Positions 28,439 through 36,676 of a DNA stretch of 64,000 nucleotides are shown here, one piece after another (positions within the stretch are counted from its first letter, which is position 1; the number at the start of each line of letters is the position of its first letter). Source of the stretch: Rhodococcus qingshengii JCM 15477 (GTDB taxonomy: Bacteria; Actinomycetota; Actinomycetes; Mycobacteriales; Mycobacteriaceae); NCBI RefSeq assembly GCF_023221595.1, contig NZ_CP096563.1, positions 3,615,501-3,679,500 of the forward strand, given 5' to 3'. A program made the translations under genes and the position numbers. The notes under the pieces were generated by a model, which was not told the DNA's origin, did not search any database, and saw nothing but the letters and a program-made list of their open reading frames with translations.

Positions 28439-29062
28439 TTAGTACATTAGATTCTGGCGAATGTTGAACTCGAGCCATCCTCGGTACGCATCGACGTCCC
28501 ATCCACTGACCCGACGCAATTGCTGATGAAGCTGAGGCGAGACGAAAGCGGCAAGTATGCCCGCAGCTTTCTCGAGCGAAATCTCAGGCCTCAACAAGCC
28601 ATGCTCGGAGAGACCCTCGGCTATCGACATCGCATTGACGGCCGACTGATCCGACGACTCCTCGGATAGTCGACGCATGTCGGCATCCGCACCCGAGGAT
28701 TCGACCGCGACCATCATCAGAGCGCCGGCACGTTCGAGCAGTCCGATGCCCTGAGCCACGATCTGGGAGACGATCCGGCGAACGTCATCGGGGTCCGAGG
28801 CCAGGTTCGGCGCGCCGAGTGGAACCTCTTCGGCATCGAGCGCCGCAGCGAGGGCCGCTTCGAAGATCTCGAGTTTCCCGCCAGGGAAGGCTGTGAACAC
28901 CGTCCGATCGGCGACGCCGGCCGAGGCGGCAATCTGCTTGACGGTGGCACTGACATACCCGTCTCGAACAAACAAGGCCGTCGCCGCATCACGAATGAGT
29001 TCACGCGTTCGCTGCGCGGAAGCTTCACGCACGCGGGAGTGGTACTGGCGTCTGCCCTCCAT
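28439..29062 (-). CDS. TetR-family regulator
   Basis: A 207-residue TetR protein. The DNA-binding part is residues 12-60, with TVKQIAASAGVADRTVFTAF as the helix-turn-helix. The C-terminal domain has no recognisable ligand signature. The ATG at 29062 gives a normal basic leader (MEGRRQYHSRVREAS). No operator-like palindrome is seen next to it, and neither neighbour is an obvious target. Target and ligand are unknown. Confidence 0.82.
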   Translation of the reverse strand: MEGRRQYHSRVREASAQRTRELIRDAATALFVRDGYVSATVKQIAASAGVADRTVFTAFPGGKLEIFEAALAAALDAEEVPLGAPNLASDPDDVRRIVSQIVAQGIGLLERAGALMMVAVESSGADADMRRLSEESSDQSAVNAMSIAEGLSEHGLLRPEISLEKAAGILAAFVSPQLHQQLRRVSGWDVDAYRGWLEFNIRQNLMY

Positions 29063-29119
29063 TGCGCACACTTTAGCCGCATTCGATGCAACGACCATGC
29101 ATGGAAAGAATCGTGCAGC

Positions 29120-29314
29120 TCAGGAGCCTTTTCCGGGGTGGTCTATCCAGCCGTCGCTACCGGGAAACACCAACGCCTCGTGGCCGTTGTCGTACCTGAC
29201 CAGATAGGGAGGACCGCCGTCCTCGCCGTGCACCTCGAGAACCTCGGCAGTTACCTCCGCCTGCCCCACAACGCGCCCCTGGACGTGGAGACGGTCACCC
29301 ACTTCGGCATGCAT
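29120..29314 (-). CDS. DUF1918 small protein
   Basis: A 64-residue protein with the DUF1918 pattern: VGDRLHVQGRVVG near the start, then AEVLEVHGEDGGPPYLVRY and DNGHEALVFPGSD. This looks like a small SH3-like beta barrel. GGAGGAG immediately precedes the ATG. DUF1918 proteins are common in Actinobacteria and have no established function. It stands alone, upstream of the neighbouring TetR gene on the same strand. Confidence 0.85.
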   Translation of the reverse strand: MHAEVGDRLHVQGRVVGQAEVTAEVLEVHGEDGGPPYLVRYDNGHEALVFPGSDGWIDHPGKGS

Positions 29315-29446
29315 CACTCCTCCTCGCTGCCCGCTCGCGCAGGCGCAGACCAACCACTGACGTTGTTCCCGCCATGCCGACTCGGAAACCCTGGGGCAAG
29401 TTGCCGTCGTGAGAAATCGCATATTCACCGAAGGTGACAGTGACGG

Positions 29447-29485
29447 GTGAACAGTGGTTCACTCATGGGTGAATTCCCGTTCACC
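29447..29485. promoter_or_regulatory. Two inverted repeats before the fused MFS exporter
   Basis: GTGAAC-AGTG-GTTCAC (29447-29462) and GGTGAA-TTCCCG-TTCACC (29468-29485) are both perfect 6-bp inverted repeats sharing the GTGAA half-site, 21.5 bp centre to centre. They lie just before the GTG at 29494. They are likely operators for the TetR gene that follows the exporter. Confidence 0.65.
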
Positions 29486-29493
29486 ATCGCCGC

Positions 29494-31506
29494 GTGAAGG
29501 ACCGTCTCTTGGCATTGCACTCGTCTCCGACCACTCGCCGTTCAAGTCGGCTCATTACCGCAATTCTCTGTCTTTCCGGCACCGTGGTCGCGCTGCAACA
29601 AACGATGGTCATTCCGTTGTTGCCCGATTTCCCGAAGATCCTCGGCGTCAGCGCTGACGACGCCTCCTGGCTCGTCACAGTCACGCTCCTCACGAGTGCC
29701 GTCGCCACTCCGATCGTCTCCCGCCTGGCAGACATGTTCGGAAAACGACGCATGATGCTGATCTCGATGACGATGATCGTGGTCGGATCACTGGTCGCGG
29801 CGATCGGCGGCAACTTTGTCGCCCTGCTGATCGGACGTGGTCTCCAGGGCTTCGCGATCTCGATGATCCCCGTCGGAATCAGCATCATGCGCGACGAACT
29901 GCCCAAGGAGAAGGTGGCGTCGGCAACAGCGTTGATGAGTGCCACTCTCGGAATCGGCAGCGCACTCGGGCTCCCGCTGTCCGGGTTGATCTTCGAGCAT
30001 CTGGGCTGGCCCGCCATCTTCTGGCTCTCGGCGATCGTGGGCGTCCTGCTGATCATCGCGGTAGCCGTCGTCGTCCCGGAATCAAGTGTTCGTACCCGCG
30101 GCAAATTCGACTTCCTGGGCGCGGTCATGCTCTCGACAGCACTCACGGCGATCCTCCTCGCCATCTCCAAGGGCGCCCGTTGGGGATGGACGAGCGAACT
30201 GACATTGCTGATGTTCGTCATCGGAATCGTGACTCTCGCATTGTGGTTCCCTTACGAACTTCGCGTCACCCAGCCGATGGTCGATCTACGAACGTCGGCC
30301 AAGCGGCCTGTTCTGCTGACCAACGTCGCCTCGATCCTCGTCGGCTTCTCGATGTACGCGAACAACCTCTCCACCACCCAACAACTTCAGATGCCGAAGA
30401 TCTCCGGCTACGGCTTCGAACTGGGCGTGATGGCGGCCGGACTGTGCATGATTCCGGCAGGCCTCGCGATGGTCTTCTTCGCGCCCGTCTCCGCGAACAT
30501 CACGAAGCGATTCGGAGCCAAGATCACCCTGATCGTCGGCGGCACGGTGCTCGCGCTCGCCTACATCGCGCGAGTGTTCCTGACCGGTTCGATAGCACTG
30601 ATCATCATCAGCGCGGCGGTGGTCAGCATCGGAACCGCAATCGCCTACTCCGCGATGCCGATGCTGATCATGCGATCGGTTCCGATTACCGAAACCGCGT
30701 CGGCAAACGGCCTCAATTCGCTGCTCCGCTCAGTCGGTACTTCCACGTCCAGCGCGGTGGTTGCCGCCATGCTCACTTCGATGGTCATCCCGTCCAGGCC
30801 GGGCGAGGGCCTTCCGTCGATCGACGCCTTCAAGAACATCTTCTGGCTGGCCGCCCTCGCCGCCGTGGCTGCTGCCGCTGCCGCTGCGTTCATTCCTCGC
30901 CGCGGCGCAAAACCGGAAGCGGCACTTCGCCCGGTGACCCCGGAAGGGTTCGAGCTTCCCGACGCCGCCGTGTCCGAAACGGAAATTGTGGTTGCCGGTC
31001 ATGTGGTCCGGGCCGACAGCCGACCGATCCGGCAGGCCGTTGTCACCGTGATGGACATGGAGGGGCGACCGATCGACTGGAGTCGCGCCGACAACGAGGG
31101 CAACTTCTCCCTCGCCCTACCCCGGCCCGGCCGGTACCTGGTGGTCACGAGCGCCGACGGTTGGTCCCCGAGATCACAGGTAATCAGCTTCGACAGCGCG
31201 CAATCGACGCACACCGTCGAACTCGGTGACCGCCTCACCATCTCCGGCAAGGTCGGAGTCGGCGGCCGAACAACCTCGGGAACCGTCGTCACGCTCACGA
31301 AACCGACCGGCGAATTCGTCGCATCCACGGTCACCGACGGAACCGGGCACTACGGAATCGCACTTCCCACATCCGGCCGGTACATCCTGACCGCGCTGAC
31401 CGAGAGCGGACACGGCACATTGGCTCGTCAGAGAGCGGTCATCGCGCAGTCCACCGTCGTCGATTTCGACGTACCCGTCGATGCCGAGCCGTTGACGACA
31501 GTATGA
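29494..31506 (+). CDS. MFS (DHA2-type) exporter fused to two carboxypeptidase-regulatory-like domains
   Basis: A 670-residue fusion. Residues about 18-470 are an MFS drug:proton antiporter with 13-14 spans (RLADMFGKRRMM loop 2-3 motif, and GSALGLPLSGLIF motif C). Residues 498-577 and 581-665 are two similar beta-sandwich modules of the transthyretin/carboxypeptidase-regulatory type (VVAGHVVRADSRPIRQAVV; TISGKVGVGGRTTSGTVV), each ending in GRY(L/I)(V/L)T-like strands. Their position after the last span decides which side of the membrane they face; this is not settled by sequence. The operon continues with TetR and a 43-residue gene. Confidence 0.85.
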   Translation: MKDRLLALHSSPTTRRSSRLITAILCLSGTVVALQQTMVIPLLPDFPKILGVSADDASWLVTVTLLTSAVATPIVSRLADMFGKRRMMLISMTMIVVGSLVAAIGGNFVALLIGRGLQGFAISMIPVGISIMRDELPKEKVASATALMSATLGIGSALGLPLSGLIFEHLGWPAIFWLSAIVGVLLIIAVAVVVPESSVRTRGKFDFLGAVMLSTALTAILLAISKGARWGWTSELTLLMFVIGIVTLALWFPYELRVTQPMVDLRTSAKRPVLLTNVASILVGFSMYANNLSTTQQLQMPKISGYGFELGVMAAGLCMIPAGLAMVFFAPVSANITKRFGAKITLIVGGTVLALAYIARVFLTGSIALIIISAAVVSIGTAIAYSAMPMLIMRSVPITETASANGLNSLLRSVGTSTSSAVVAAMLTSMVIPSRPGEGLPSIDAFKNIFWLAALAAVAAAAAAAFIPRRGAKPEAALRPVTPEGFELPDAAVSETEIVVAGHVVRADSRPIRQAVVTVMDMEGRPIDWSRADNEGNFSLALPRPGRYLVVTSADGWSPRSQVISFDSAQSTHTVELGDRLTISGKVGVGGRTTSGTVVTLTKPTGEFVASTVTDGTGHYGIALPTSGRYILTALTESGHGTLARQRAVIAQSTVVDFDVPVDAEPLTTV

Positions 31507-31564
31507 ACGCCAGTACAAGCAACCGAACGCATGGCGATCGGGTATCGAGGCGGAGGCGAGCGAC

Positions 31565-32155
31565 ATGAGCAGCGGCGAAGCCAGCATCCTCACAGCAGCG
31601 AAAGCCTTGTTCGCGGAACGAGGTTACGCATCGACGACCATCAAGGACATCGCGGTCGCAGCCGGCTACTCCCCTGCCCTGGTCATGAAGATCTACGGCA
31701 GCAAAGCTCGGCTGTACTCGGCTGCGATCCCGTCCGCACCTCCGATGGACGAGGATCCGAATGCCGACGCCACCGGAGACATCGGCTGTCAACTGGTCGA
31801 GAAACTTGTCGCTCGTAGAGAATCCGACGAAACCGATCCGTGGGCAATGCTCGCAGTACACGTTCACGAGGCGCCAGATCCGGCCGCCGCTCGGGCCGAG
31901 ATCAAGCAACGATACGTTCACGGGATCGCGCGCCGCATCGGCGACACGGAGCCCGGTTTGGTACGCAGCCAGATCGTCGTCTCACTGCTGCTCGGACTGG
32001 CCACCGGCATGCGGACGCTCGAACTCCTCGGTGAGGATTCACTGTCGTCGGAGGATCTGATCCGGCGCTACGGAAGGCTGATTCAAATAGCCGTCGACGA
32101 AATCGAACCGGTATCCGAGCACGAATCGTTCATCAGTGACACGGTGGAGGAATGA
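31565..32155 (+). CDS. TetR-family regulator of the fused exporter
   Basis: A 196-residue TetR protein with the helix-turn-helix TIKDIAVAAGYSPALVMKIY at about residues 24-43. It follows the MFS exporter by 58 bp on the same strand, so it is probably autoregulated through the two GTGAA repeats upstream of the exporter. Its stop overlaps the start of a 43-residue gene by four bases (ATGA). Ligand unknown. Confidence 0.83.
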   Translation: MSSGEASILTAAKALFAERGYASTTIKDIAVAAGYSPALVMKIYGSKARLYSAAIPSAPPMDEDPNADATGDIGCQLVEKLVARRESDETDPWAMLAVHVHEAPDPAAARAEIKQRYVHGIARRIGDTEPGLVRSQIVVSLLLGLATGMRTLELLGEDSLSSEDLIRRYGRLIQIAVDEIEPVSEHESFISDTVEE

Positions 32156-32283
32156 CTGCTTACCGATACCTCGACGCCGACCGGAATCTCCTCGAAGAGA
32201 AAGATTTCGAAACCGAGCAGGACGCACAGGAATACCGACTCTCCGTCCTCGGTGCCGAACACATCGAGCCCGCGGGCGAATGA
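32152..32283 (+). CDS. 43-residue acidic protein coupled to TetR
   Basis: An ATG overlaps the TetR stop (ATGA), with GGTGGAGGA just upstream, giving a 43-residue reading frame ending in TGA. The peptide is acidic and has a regular MTAYRYLDADRNLLEEKDF opening followed by ETEQDAQEYRL, compatible with a small alpha-beta fold. No homologue recognised. Coupling, ribosome site and composition support it being a true gene. Confidence 0.55.
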   Translation: MTAYRYLDADRNLLEEKDFETEQDAQEYRLSVLGAEHIEPAGE

Positions 32284-32304
32284 TCCTGTCGAGTCCCCGA
32301 TCGG

Positions 32305-32718
32305 TCAGGAAGACTTCGCGGCAGTGGTGAGTTCGTCGATCAGAGCTTGAACGCGCCGCTCGATTTCGTCACGGATCGGGCGAACTGCTTCAAGGCCCTG
32401 TCCGGCCGGGTCGTCGAGAACCCAGTCTCGGTAACTCTTGCCGGGGAAGATCGGGCACGTGTCGCCGCAGCCCATGGTGATGACGACATCCGAATCCTGG
32501 ACGGCGTCGACAGTGAGGATCTTCGGAGACTGCGCTGAGATGTCGATACCGCGCTCTGCCATCGCCTCGACCGCTGCCGAATTGACGGTCTCGGCGGGTG
32601 CGGATCCGGCGGAACGGACCTCGATGGCGTCGCCCGCGAGATGGCTCAGGAATCCCGCGGCCATCTGAGATCGACCGGCATTGTGGACGCAGACGAACAA
32701 CACCGATGGTTTGCTCAT
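32305..32718 (-). CDS. arsC: Arsenate reductase (LMW-phosphatase type)
   Basis: A 137-residue cytosolic reductase converting arsenate to arsenite. The phosphatase-like loop CVHNAGRS is at residues 10-17 and the second redox pair is in MGCGDTCP (Cys about residues 84 and 88). The ATG overlaps the acr3 stop by four bases; it is last in the arsR-acr3-arsC operon. It resembles thioredoxin- or mycothiol-coupled ArsC of Gram-positives; the electron donor is not decided by sequence. Confidence 0.93.
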   Translation of the reverse strand: MSKPSVLFVCVHNAGRSQMAAGFLSHLAGDAIEVRSAGSAPAETVNSAAVEAMAERGIDISAQSPKILTVDAVQDSDVVITMGCGDTCPIFPGKSYRDWVLDDPAGQGLEAVRPIRDEIERRVQALIDELTTAAKSS

Positions 32719-33818
32719 GACCTCGCTCTTTCTCGACTGGATGAAACCTCTTTGACTGCAAAGCGTTTGCGTAGAGCAAGGGAGACATAGACCAGCCCGA
32801 CGAGCACCGGTACCTCGATCAGCGGGCCGACGACACCGGCAAGAGCTTGCCCCGAGGTGGCGCCGTAGGTGGCGATGGCTACCGCGATCGCGAGTTCGAA
32901 GTTGTTGCCCGCGGCGGTGAACGCCAGGGTCGTGGTGCGTTCATAGCCCAATCCGATTGCGGCGCCGAGGATGTAGCCTCCGCCCCACATGAGCGCGAAG
33001 TACGCGAGCAAGGGCAGCGCGATCCGGACGACATCCCAAGGCTGGGAGGTGATCTGTTCGCCCTGCATCGAGAAGAGCACGACGATGGTGAACAGCAGAC
33101 CGTAGAGCGCCCAGGGGCTGATCTTGGGGATGAACTTGTTGTCGTACCAGTCGCGGCCTTTGGCGCGTTCGCCGAAGAAGCGGGACAGAAAACCTGCCAG
33201 CAGCGGGATACCGAGGAAGATCAGGACCGATTTCGCAATCTGCCAGGGCGAGGTGTCGATGGTGGTCTGTTCGATGCCGAGCCACCCGGGCAGGACCGAG
33301 AGGTAGAACCAACCGAGCACGGCGAACATGATCACCTGGAACACCGAATTGATGGCGACCAGCACCGCGGCGGCTTCGCGGTCTCCGCAGGCCAGGTCGT
33401 TCCAGATGATCACCATCGCGATGCACCGAGCGAGACCGACGATGATCAAACCGGTTCGGTATTCCGGCAGGTCAGGCAGAAACAGCCAGGCGAGGGCGAA
33501 CATCAGCGCCGGGCCGAGAACCCAGTTCAGGAACAGGGAGCCGGCGAGGAGTTTCTTGTCCCCGGTGACTGTGTCGAGGCGGTCGAAGCGGACCTTCGCC
33601 AGGACCGGGTACATCATGATCAGCAGACCGAGGGCGATCGGTAGCGAGATGCCGTCGATCTGCACCTTGTCCAGGGCAGTGTTCACACCGGGGATCCAGC
33701 GTCCAACCAGCAGGCCGACGACCATGGCCACGCCGATCCAGACCGCCAGATAGCGGTCGAGGGTGGAGAGTTTTCCGACGACTTCGGGGTGTTCGGTGGT
33801 GGCAGCGGTGTTGCTCAT
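32715..33818 (-). CDS. arsB: ACR3-family arsenite efflux permease
   Basis: A 367-residue membrane protein with ten expected spans. GLARCIAMVIIWNDLACGD carries the conserved Cys of ACR3 transporters, and NFELAIAVAIATYG is a family motif near residue 305. It expels arsenite produced by ArsC. It overlaps both arsR (upstream) and arsC (downstream) by four bases. The gene is often annotated arsB or acr3. Confidence 0.93.
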   Translation of the reverse strand: MSNTAATTEHPEVVGKLSTLDRYLAVWIGVAMVVGLLVGRWIPGVNTALDKVQIDGISLPIALGLLIMMYPVLAKVRFDRLDTVTGDKKLLAGSLFLNWVLGPALMFALAWLFLPDLPEYRTGLIIVGLARCIAMVIIWNDLACGDREAAAVLVAINSVFQVIMFAVLGWFYLSVLPGWLGIEQTTIDTSPWQIAKSVLIFLGIPLLAGFLSRFFGERAKGRDWYDNKFIPKISPWALYGLLFTIVVLFSMQGEQITSQPWDVVRIALPLLAYFALMWGGGYILGAAIGLGYERTTTLAFTAAGNNFELAIAVAIATYGATSGQALAGVVGPLIEVPVLVGLVYVSLALRKRFAVKEVSSSRERARS

Positions 33819-34201
33819 GCGGTGACCTCAGCGCAAGCGTCCGCGGCACTCACGCTCGCACCTTCAACCAGCAGAACGGCGGAAAGCTGTTGCAGCGCAG
33901 CCGGAATAACCCAGTAGTACACCCAGGTCCCGCGTCGTTCACAATCGAGCAGCCCGGCCTGGCGCAACACCTTCAGGTGATGCGAGATAGTCGGCTGAGA
34001 CAAGTCGAACGAGTCGGAGATGTCGCAGACGCAGGCTTCACCACCCTCGTGACTTGCCACCAAGCTGAGCAAGCGGAGACGAACCGGATCGCCGAGGGCC
34101 TTGAACATCCGAGACAAGTCGCCGGCCCAATCCTCGGTCAACGGTTCACGAACGAGCGGGGTGCAGCAAGCCTCGGAGTCCGGCAGCTCTTGATTCGACA
34201 T
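33815..34201 (-). CDS. arsR: ArsR arsenic-responsive repressor
   Basis: A 128-residue winged-helix repressor. ACVCDISDSFDLSQPTISHH contains both the Cys-x-Cys arsenite site at the start of the recognition region and the DNA-contacting helix; further Cys pairs occur at the N-terminus (ACCTP) and near the C-terminus. The start codon lies two bases from a TTCGATAT/ATATCGAA palindrome, implying an almost leaderless message and steric autorepression. It heads arsR-acr3-arsC. Confidence 0.93.
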   Translation of the reverse strand: MSNQELPDSEACCTPLVREPLTEDWAGDLSRMFKALGDPVRLRLLSLVASHEGGEACVCDISDSFDLSQPTISHHLKVLRQAGLLDCERRGTWVYYWVIPAALQQLSAVLLVEGASVSAADACAEVTA

Positions 34202-34203
34202 TC

Positions 34204-34225
34204 TTCGATATTGACAGATATCGAA
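34204..34225. promoter_or_regulatory. ArsR operator before arsR
   Basis: TTCGATAT-TGACAG-ATATCGAA is a perfect inverted repeat with 8-bp arms, ending two bases before the arsR ATG. Confidence 0.75.
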
Positions 34226-34265
34226 TCAACGCGCAATCGGGCATCCGGTCAGCCGGATCCCGGAC

Positions 34266-35150
34266 TCATCCCTCGGCGATCGCCGTTCGACGCTCGAGCA
34301 GAACAGTGTCGCGCCACACGCCGTCGAGTTCGGCGATCTTCTCGCGAAGGCCGACCGTTCGAAACCCGGCCGAATGATGGAGCGAGATGGAGGCACGGCT
34401 CTCCGGGAACATCGACGTCTGCAGAGTCCAGAGTCCGTCGGCGTCGGCGGCCATGACTTGCTTGCGCAACAACGCCTTTCCGACGCCACGACCACGCATG
34501 CCGTCCGCAACGTACACGGAGTTCTCGGCAACCCCGCGGTAGCAGTCACGCTCGGAAACCGGACTCAACGCAGCCCATCCGACAACAACACCCCCGATAG
34601 TCGCCACCCATCGATGCTGCGGCAGCCACCGTTCGTGGAGATGCTCACGCGAGGGGACCTCAGCGGCAAAGGTGGCATTTCGGGTGTCGATACCCTCGCC
34701 GTAAATACGGCGAACCGCATCCCAGTCGTCGTCGATCATGGCCCGGACAGAGACATCGTCGGGCAAATCACTCGGGCAGCACGGACGCGGAGCAAGGACT
34801 CCCATCACCACATCCGCCGCCTGCGGCAAGGCAACGCAACACGTCGGACTCATCGCGACGACCGTGCTCGTCCCTTCCTTACGCATGGTCACAAAACCCA
34901 CATCGGCGAGCTTGCGCAGGTGGTGCGACACCGTCGGTTGCCCGATCCCCAACGCCTCGGCGAGCGCTCCGACGGTAATACCACCGACCGCGCTCGCTAC
35001 CCGGTGAAGCAATCGGACGCGCATCGGCTCGGCAAGGCAGGCGAACCACTGCGCGTAGGTATCGGCATCGCCCTGCGCGAGGACGGAAGAACGGATCTGA
35101 TCCGGGTCCGAATCTCCGACTCGTACCGTCGGAGTCTGCAGCGAAGTCAT
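34266..35150 (-). CDS. ArsR-GNAT fusion (ArsR-ArsN-like)
   Basis: A 294-residue two-domain protein. Residues 30-100 form an ArsR winged helix (VGALAEALGIGQPTVSHHL at about 59-77) followed by Cys104-Cys105 and Cys124-Cys125, two candidate arsenical ligands. Residues 133-292 are a GNAT acetyltransferase with IYGEGIDTRNATFA and the acetyl-CoA loop RGRGVGK (219-225), resembling phosphinothricin/ArsN-type acetyltransferases. ArsN1 acetylates arsinothricin in other bacteria; that role here is inferred from similarity and context. It is divergent from the flavoprotein gene with three operator-like repeats between. Confidence 0.82.
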   Translation of the reverse strand: MTSLQTPTVRVGDSDPDQIRSSVLAQGDADTYAQWFACLAEPMRVRLLHRVASAVGGITVGALAEALGIGQPTVSHHLRKLADVGFVTMRKEGTSTVVAMSPTCCVALPQAADVVMGVLAPRPCCPSDLPDDVSVRAMIDDDWDAVRRIYGEGIDTRNATFAAEVPSREHLHERWLPQHRWVATIGGVVVGWAALSPVSERDCYRGVAENSVYVADGMRGRGVGKALLRKQVMAADADGLWTLQTSMFPESRASISLHHSAGFRTVGLREKIAELDGVWRDTVLLERRTAIAEG

Positions 35151-35161
35151 CTCTCCACTAT

Positions 35162-35232
35162 ATCGACAGCTGTCGATGGTTGCTTATATTGATGATCGTC
35201 GATACAGTTCCCGTAGATCGATAATCGTCGAT
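35162..35232. promoter_or_regulatory. Three ArsR-type repeats between the fusion gene and the flavoprotein gene
   Basis: ATCGACAGCTGTCGAT (35162-35177, perfect palindrome), ATTGATGATCGTCGAT (35188-35203) and ATCGATAATCGTCGAT (35217-35232) share the frame ATYGAY-N-ATCGTCGAT. They occupy almost the whole gap between the divergent genes, so both directions are probably controlled together. Confidence 0.7.
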
Positions 35233-35245
35233 GAAAGGCACGAAA

Positions 35246-36607
35246 ATGAACCCCCTACCCGTTGTCGTGATCGGGGCCGGCCCGATCGGCCTGGCAGCCG
35301 CAGCAGAACTGCGCGAGCGCGGACTCACACCCCTTGTATTCGAGCGCGGAACCACAGCCGGTGCTGCGATCTCCGAGTGGAATCACGTTCGACTGTTCTC
35401 CCGGTGGTCCGAACTCGTCTCCCCCGCCGCGCGGCGACTCCTCGACCAGAATGGATGGAGCTCACCCGACGGGCAGACCTATCCGACCGGCCGGCAATGG
35501 CGCGAGCTCTACCTCGAACCACTCGCCTCGGCCCTCGCCGACCTGGTCCAGTTCGACACCGAGGTGATCGGCGTCGCTCGACGCGGACGTGACCTGGTCG
35601 TCGACGCCGGACGCGACAGCGAACCCCTCTCGATTCACCTGCGCCGCCGTGACGGAACCGAGGATCGGATGTTCGCCCAGGCCGTTGTGGATGCGTCCGG
35701 CACCTGGGGCACCCCCAACCCGCTCGGTGGTGAAGGGCTTCCTGCACTCGGCGAAGGCGCTGTGGGTACTGCGATCCGGTACCGGGTTCCCGATCTCGAC
35801 GATCCGGCAGTGCGGGCACAGTTCGCCGGAACGCACACCGTCATCGCAGGTAGTGGCCACTCCGCGCTGACGGCGATCGTTGCGCTGTCAGGGTTGGCGG
35901 AGCAGGCTCCGAGCACCCGCATCACCTGGGCGGTCCGCCGAGGAAACATCGGCTCTGCATTCGGAGGCGGCGACGCTGACGAACTGCCCGCGCGCGGCGC
36001 CCTGGGCTTGCGTGCAAAGAAGGCCGTCGAGGATGGCCTGTTGAGAGTCGTCACCGGCTTCCGCACCGCAGAGGTGACAACTACCCCTTCGGGACAACTC
36101 ATACTCGCCTCCGATGCGGGTGATCGCATCGAGAACGTGGACAACGTCATAACGCTGACCGGCTTCCGCCCCGATCTGTCCTGGCTCTCGGAAATTCGAC
36201 TCGGCCTCGACCCGGTCTTACAAGCACCGGTCGAGCTTGCTCCGCTGATCGACCCGAACGTCCACTCGTGCGGCACCGTTTACCCGCATGGCGCGAAGGA
36301 GCTTCGCCATCCGGAGCCGGGGGTGTACTTGGCTGGAATGAAAAGCTACGGCCGAGCACCCACCTTCCTGGCGATGACCGGCTACGAGCAGGTTCGCAGC
36401 ATCGCAGCCGAGCTCGCCGGCGATCACGAAGCAGCGGCCCGCGTCGAGTTGGTCCTTCCGGAGACCGGAGTCTGCGGCGGCGCAGGCATTTTCGACGAAC
36501 CTGACACAGCAGAAACCGACACAGGGAAAGCCGAGGGCGGATGCTGCAGCGCCCCCGCTCCGAAACTGATCACGCTGTCTGCACCGTCCGGCAACACCTG
36601 CGGATAG
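35246..36607 (+). CDS. ArsO-like FAD/NAD(P) flavoprotein with Cys-rich tail
   Basis: A 453-residue flavoprotein monooxygenase/oxidoreductase. The FAD fold is at the N-terminus (VVVIGAGPIGLAAAAELRER) and a second nucleotide-binding motif is near residue 200 (IAGSGHSALTAIVAL). The C-terminal 50 residues contain Cys in VCGGAGIF, GGCCSAP and the final TCG, which suggests thiol binding of an arsenical. Similar genes accompany ars operons in Actinobacteria (called arsO), with no firmly known reaction. AAAGG supports the ATG at 35246, not the one five codons earlier. It is transcribed away from the ArsR-GNAT gene. Confidence 0.75.
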   Translation: MNPLPVVVIGAGPIGLAAAAELRERGLTPLVFERGTTAGAAISEWNHVRLFSRWSELVSPAARRLLDQNGWSSPDGQTYPTGRQWRELYLEPLASALADLVQFDTEVIGVARRGRDLVVDAGRDSEPLSIHLRRRDGTEDRMFAQAVVDASGTWGTPNPLGGEGLPALGEGAVGTAIRYRVPDLDDPAVRAQFAGTHTVIAGSGHSALTAIVALSGLAEQAPSTRITWAVRRGNIGSAFGGGDADELPARGALGLRAKKAVEDGLLRVVTGFRTAEVTTTPSGQLILASDAGDRIENVDNVITLTGFRPDLSWLSEIRLGLDPVLQAPVELAPLIDPNVHSCGTVYPHGAKELRHPEPGVYLAGMKSYGRAPTFLAMTGYEQVRSIAAELAGDHEAAARVELVLPETGVCGGAGIFDEPDTAETDTGKAEGGCCSAPAPKLITLSAPSGNTCG

Positions 36608-36676
36608 AAACAGTCCTTGACGACGGAACCAGCCCGCCGGGCTGCCACATCCGGCCGAACAAGGCATGCTGATCGT

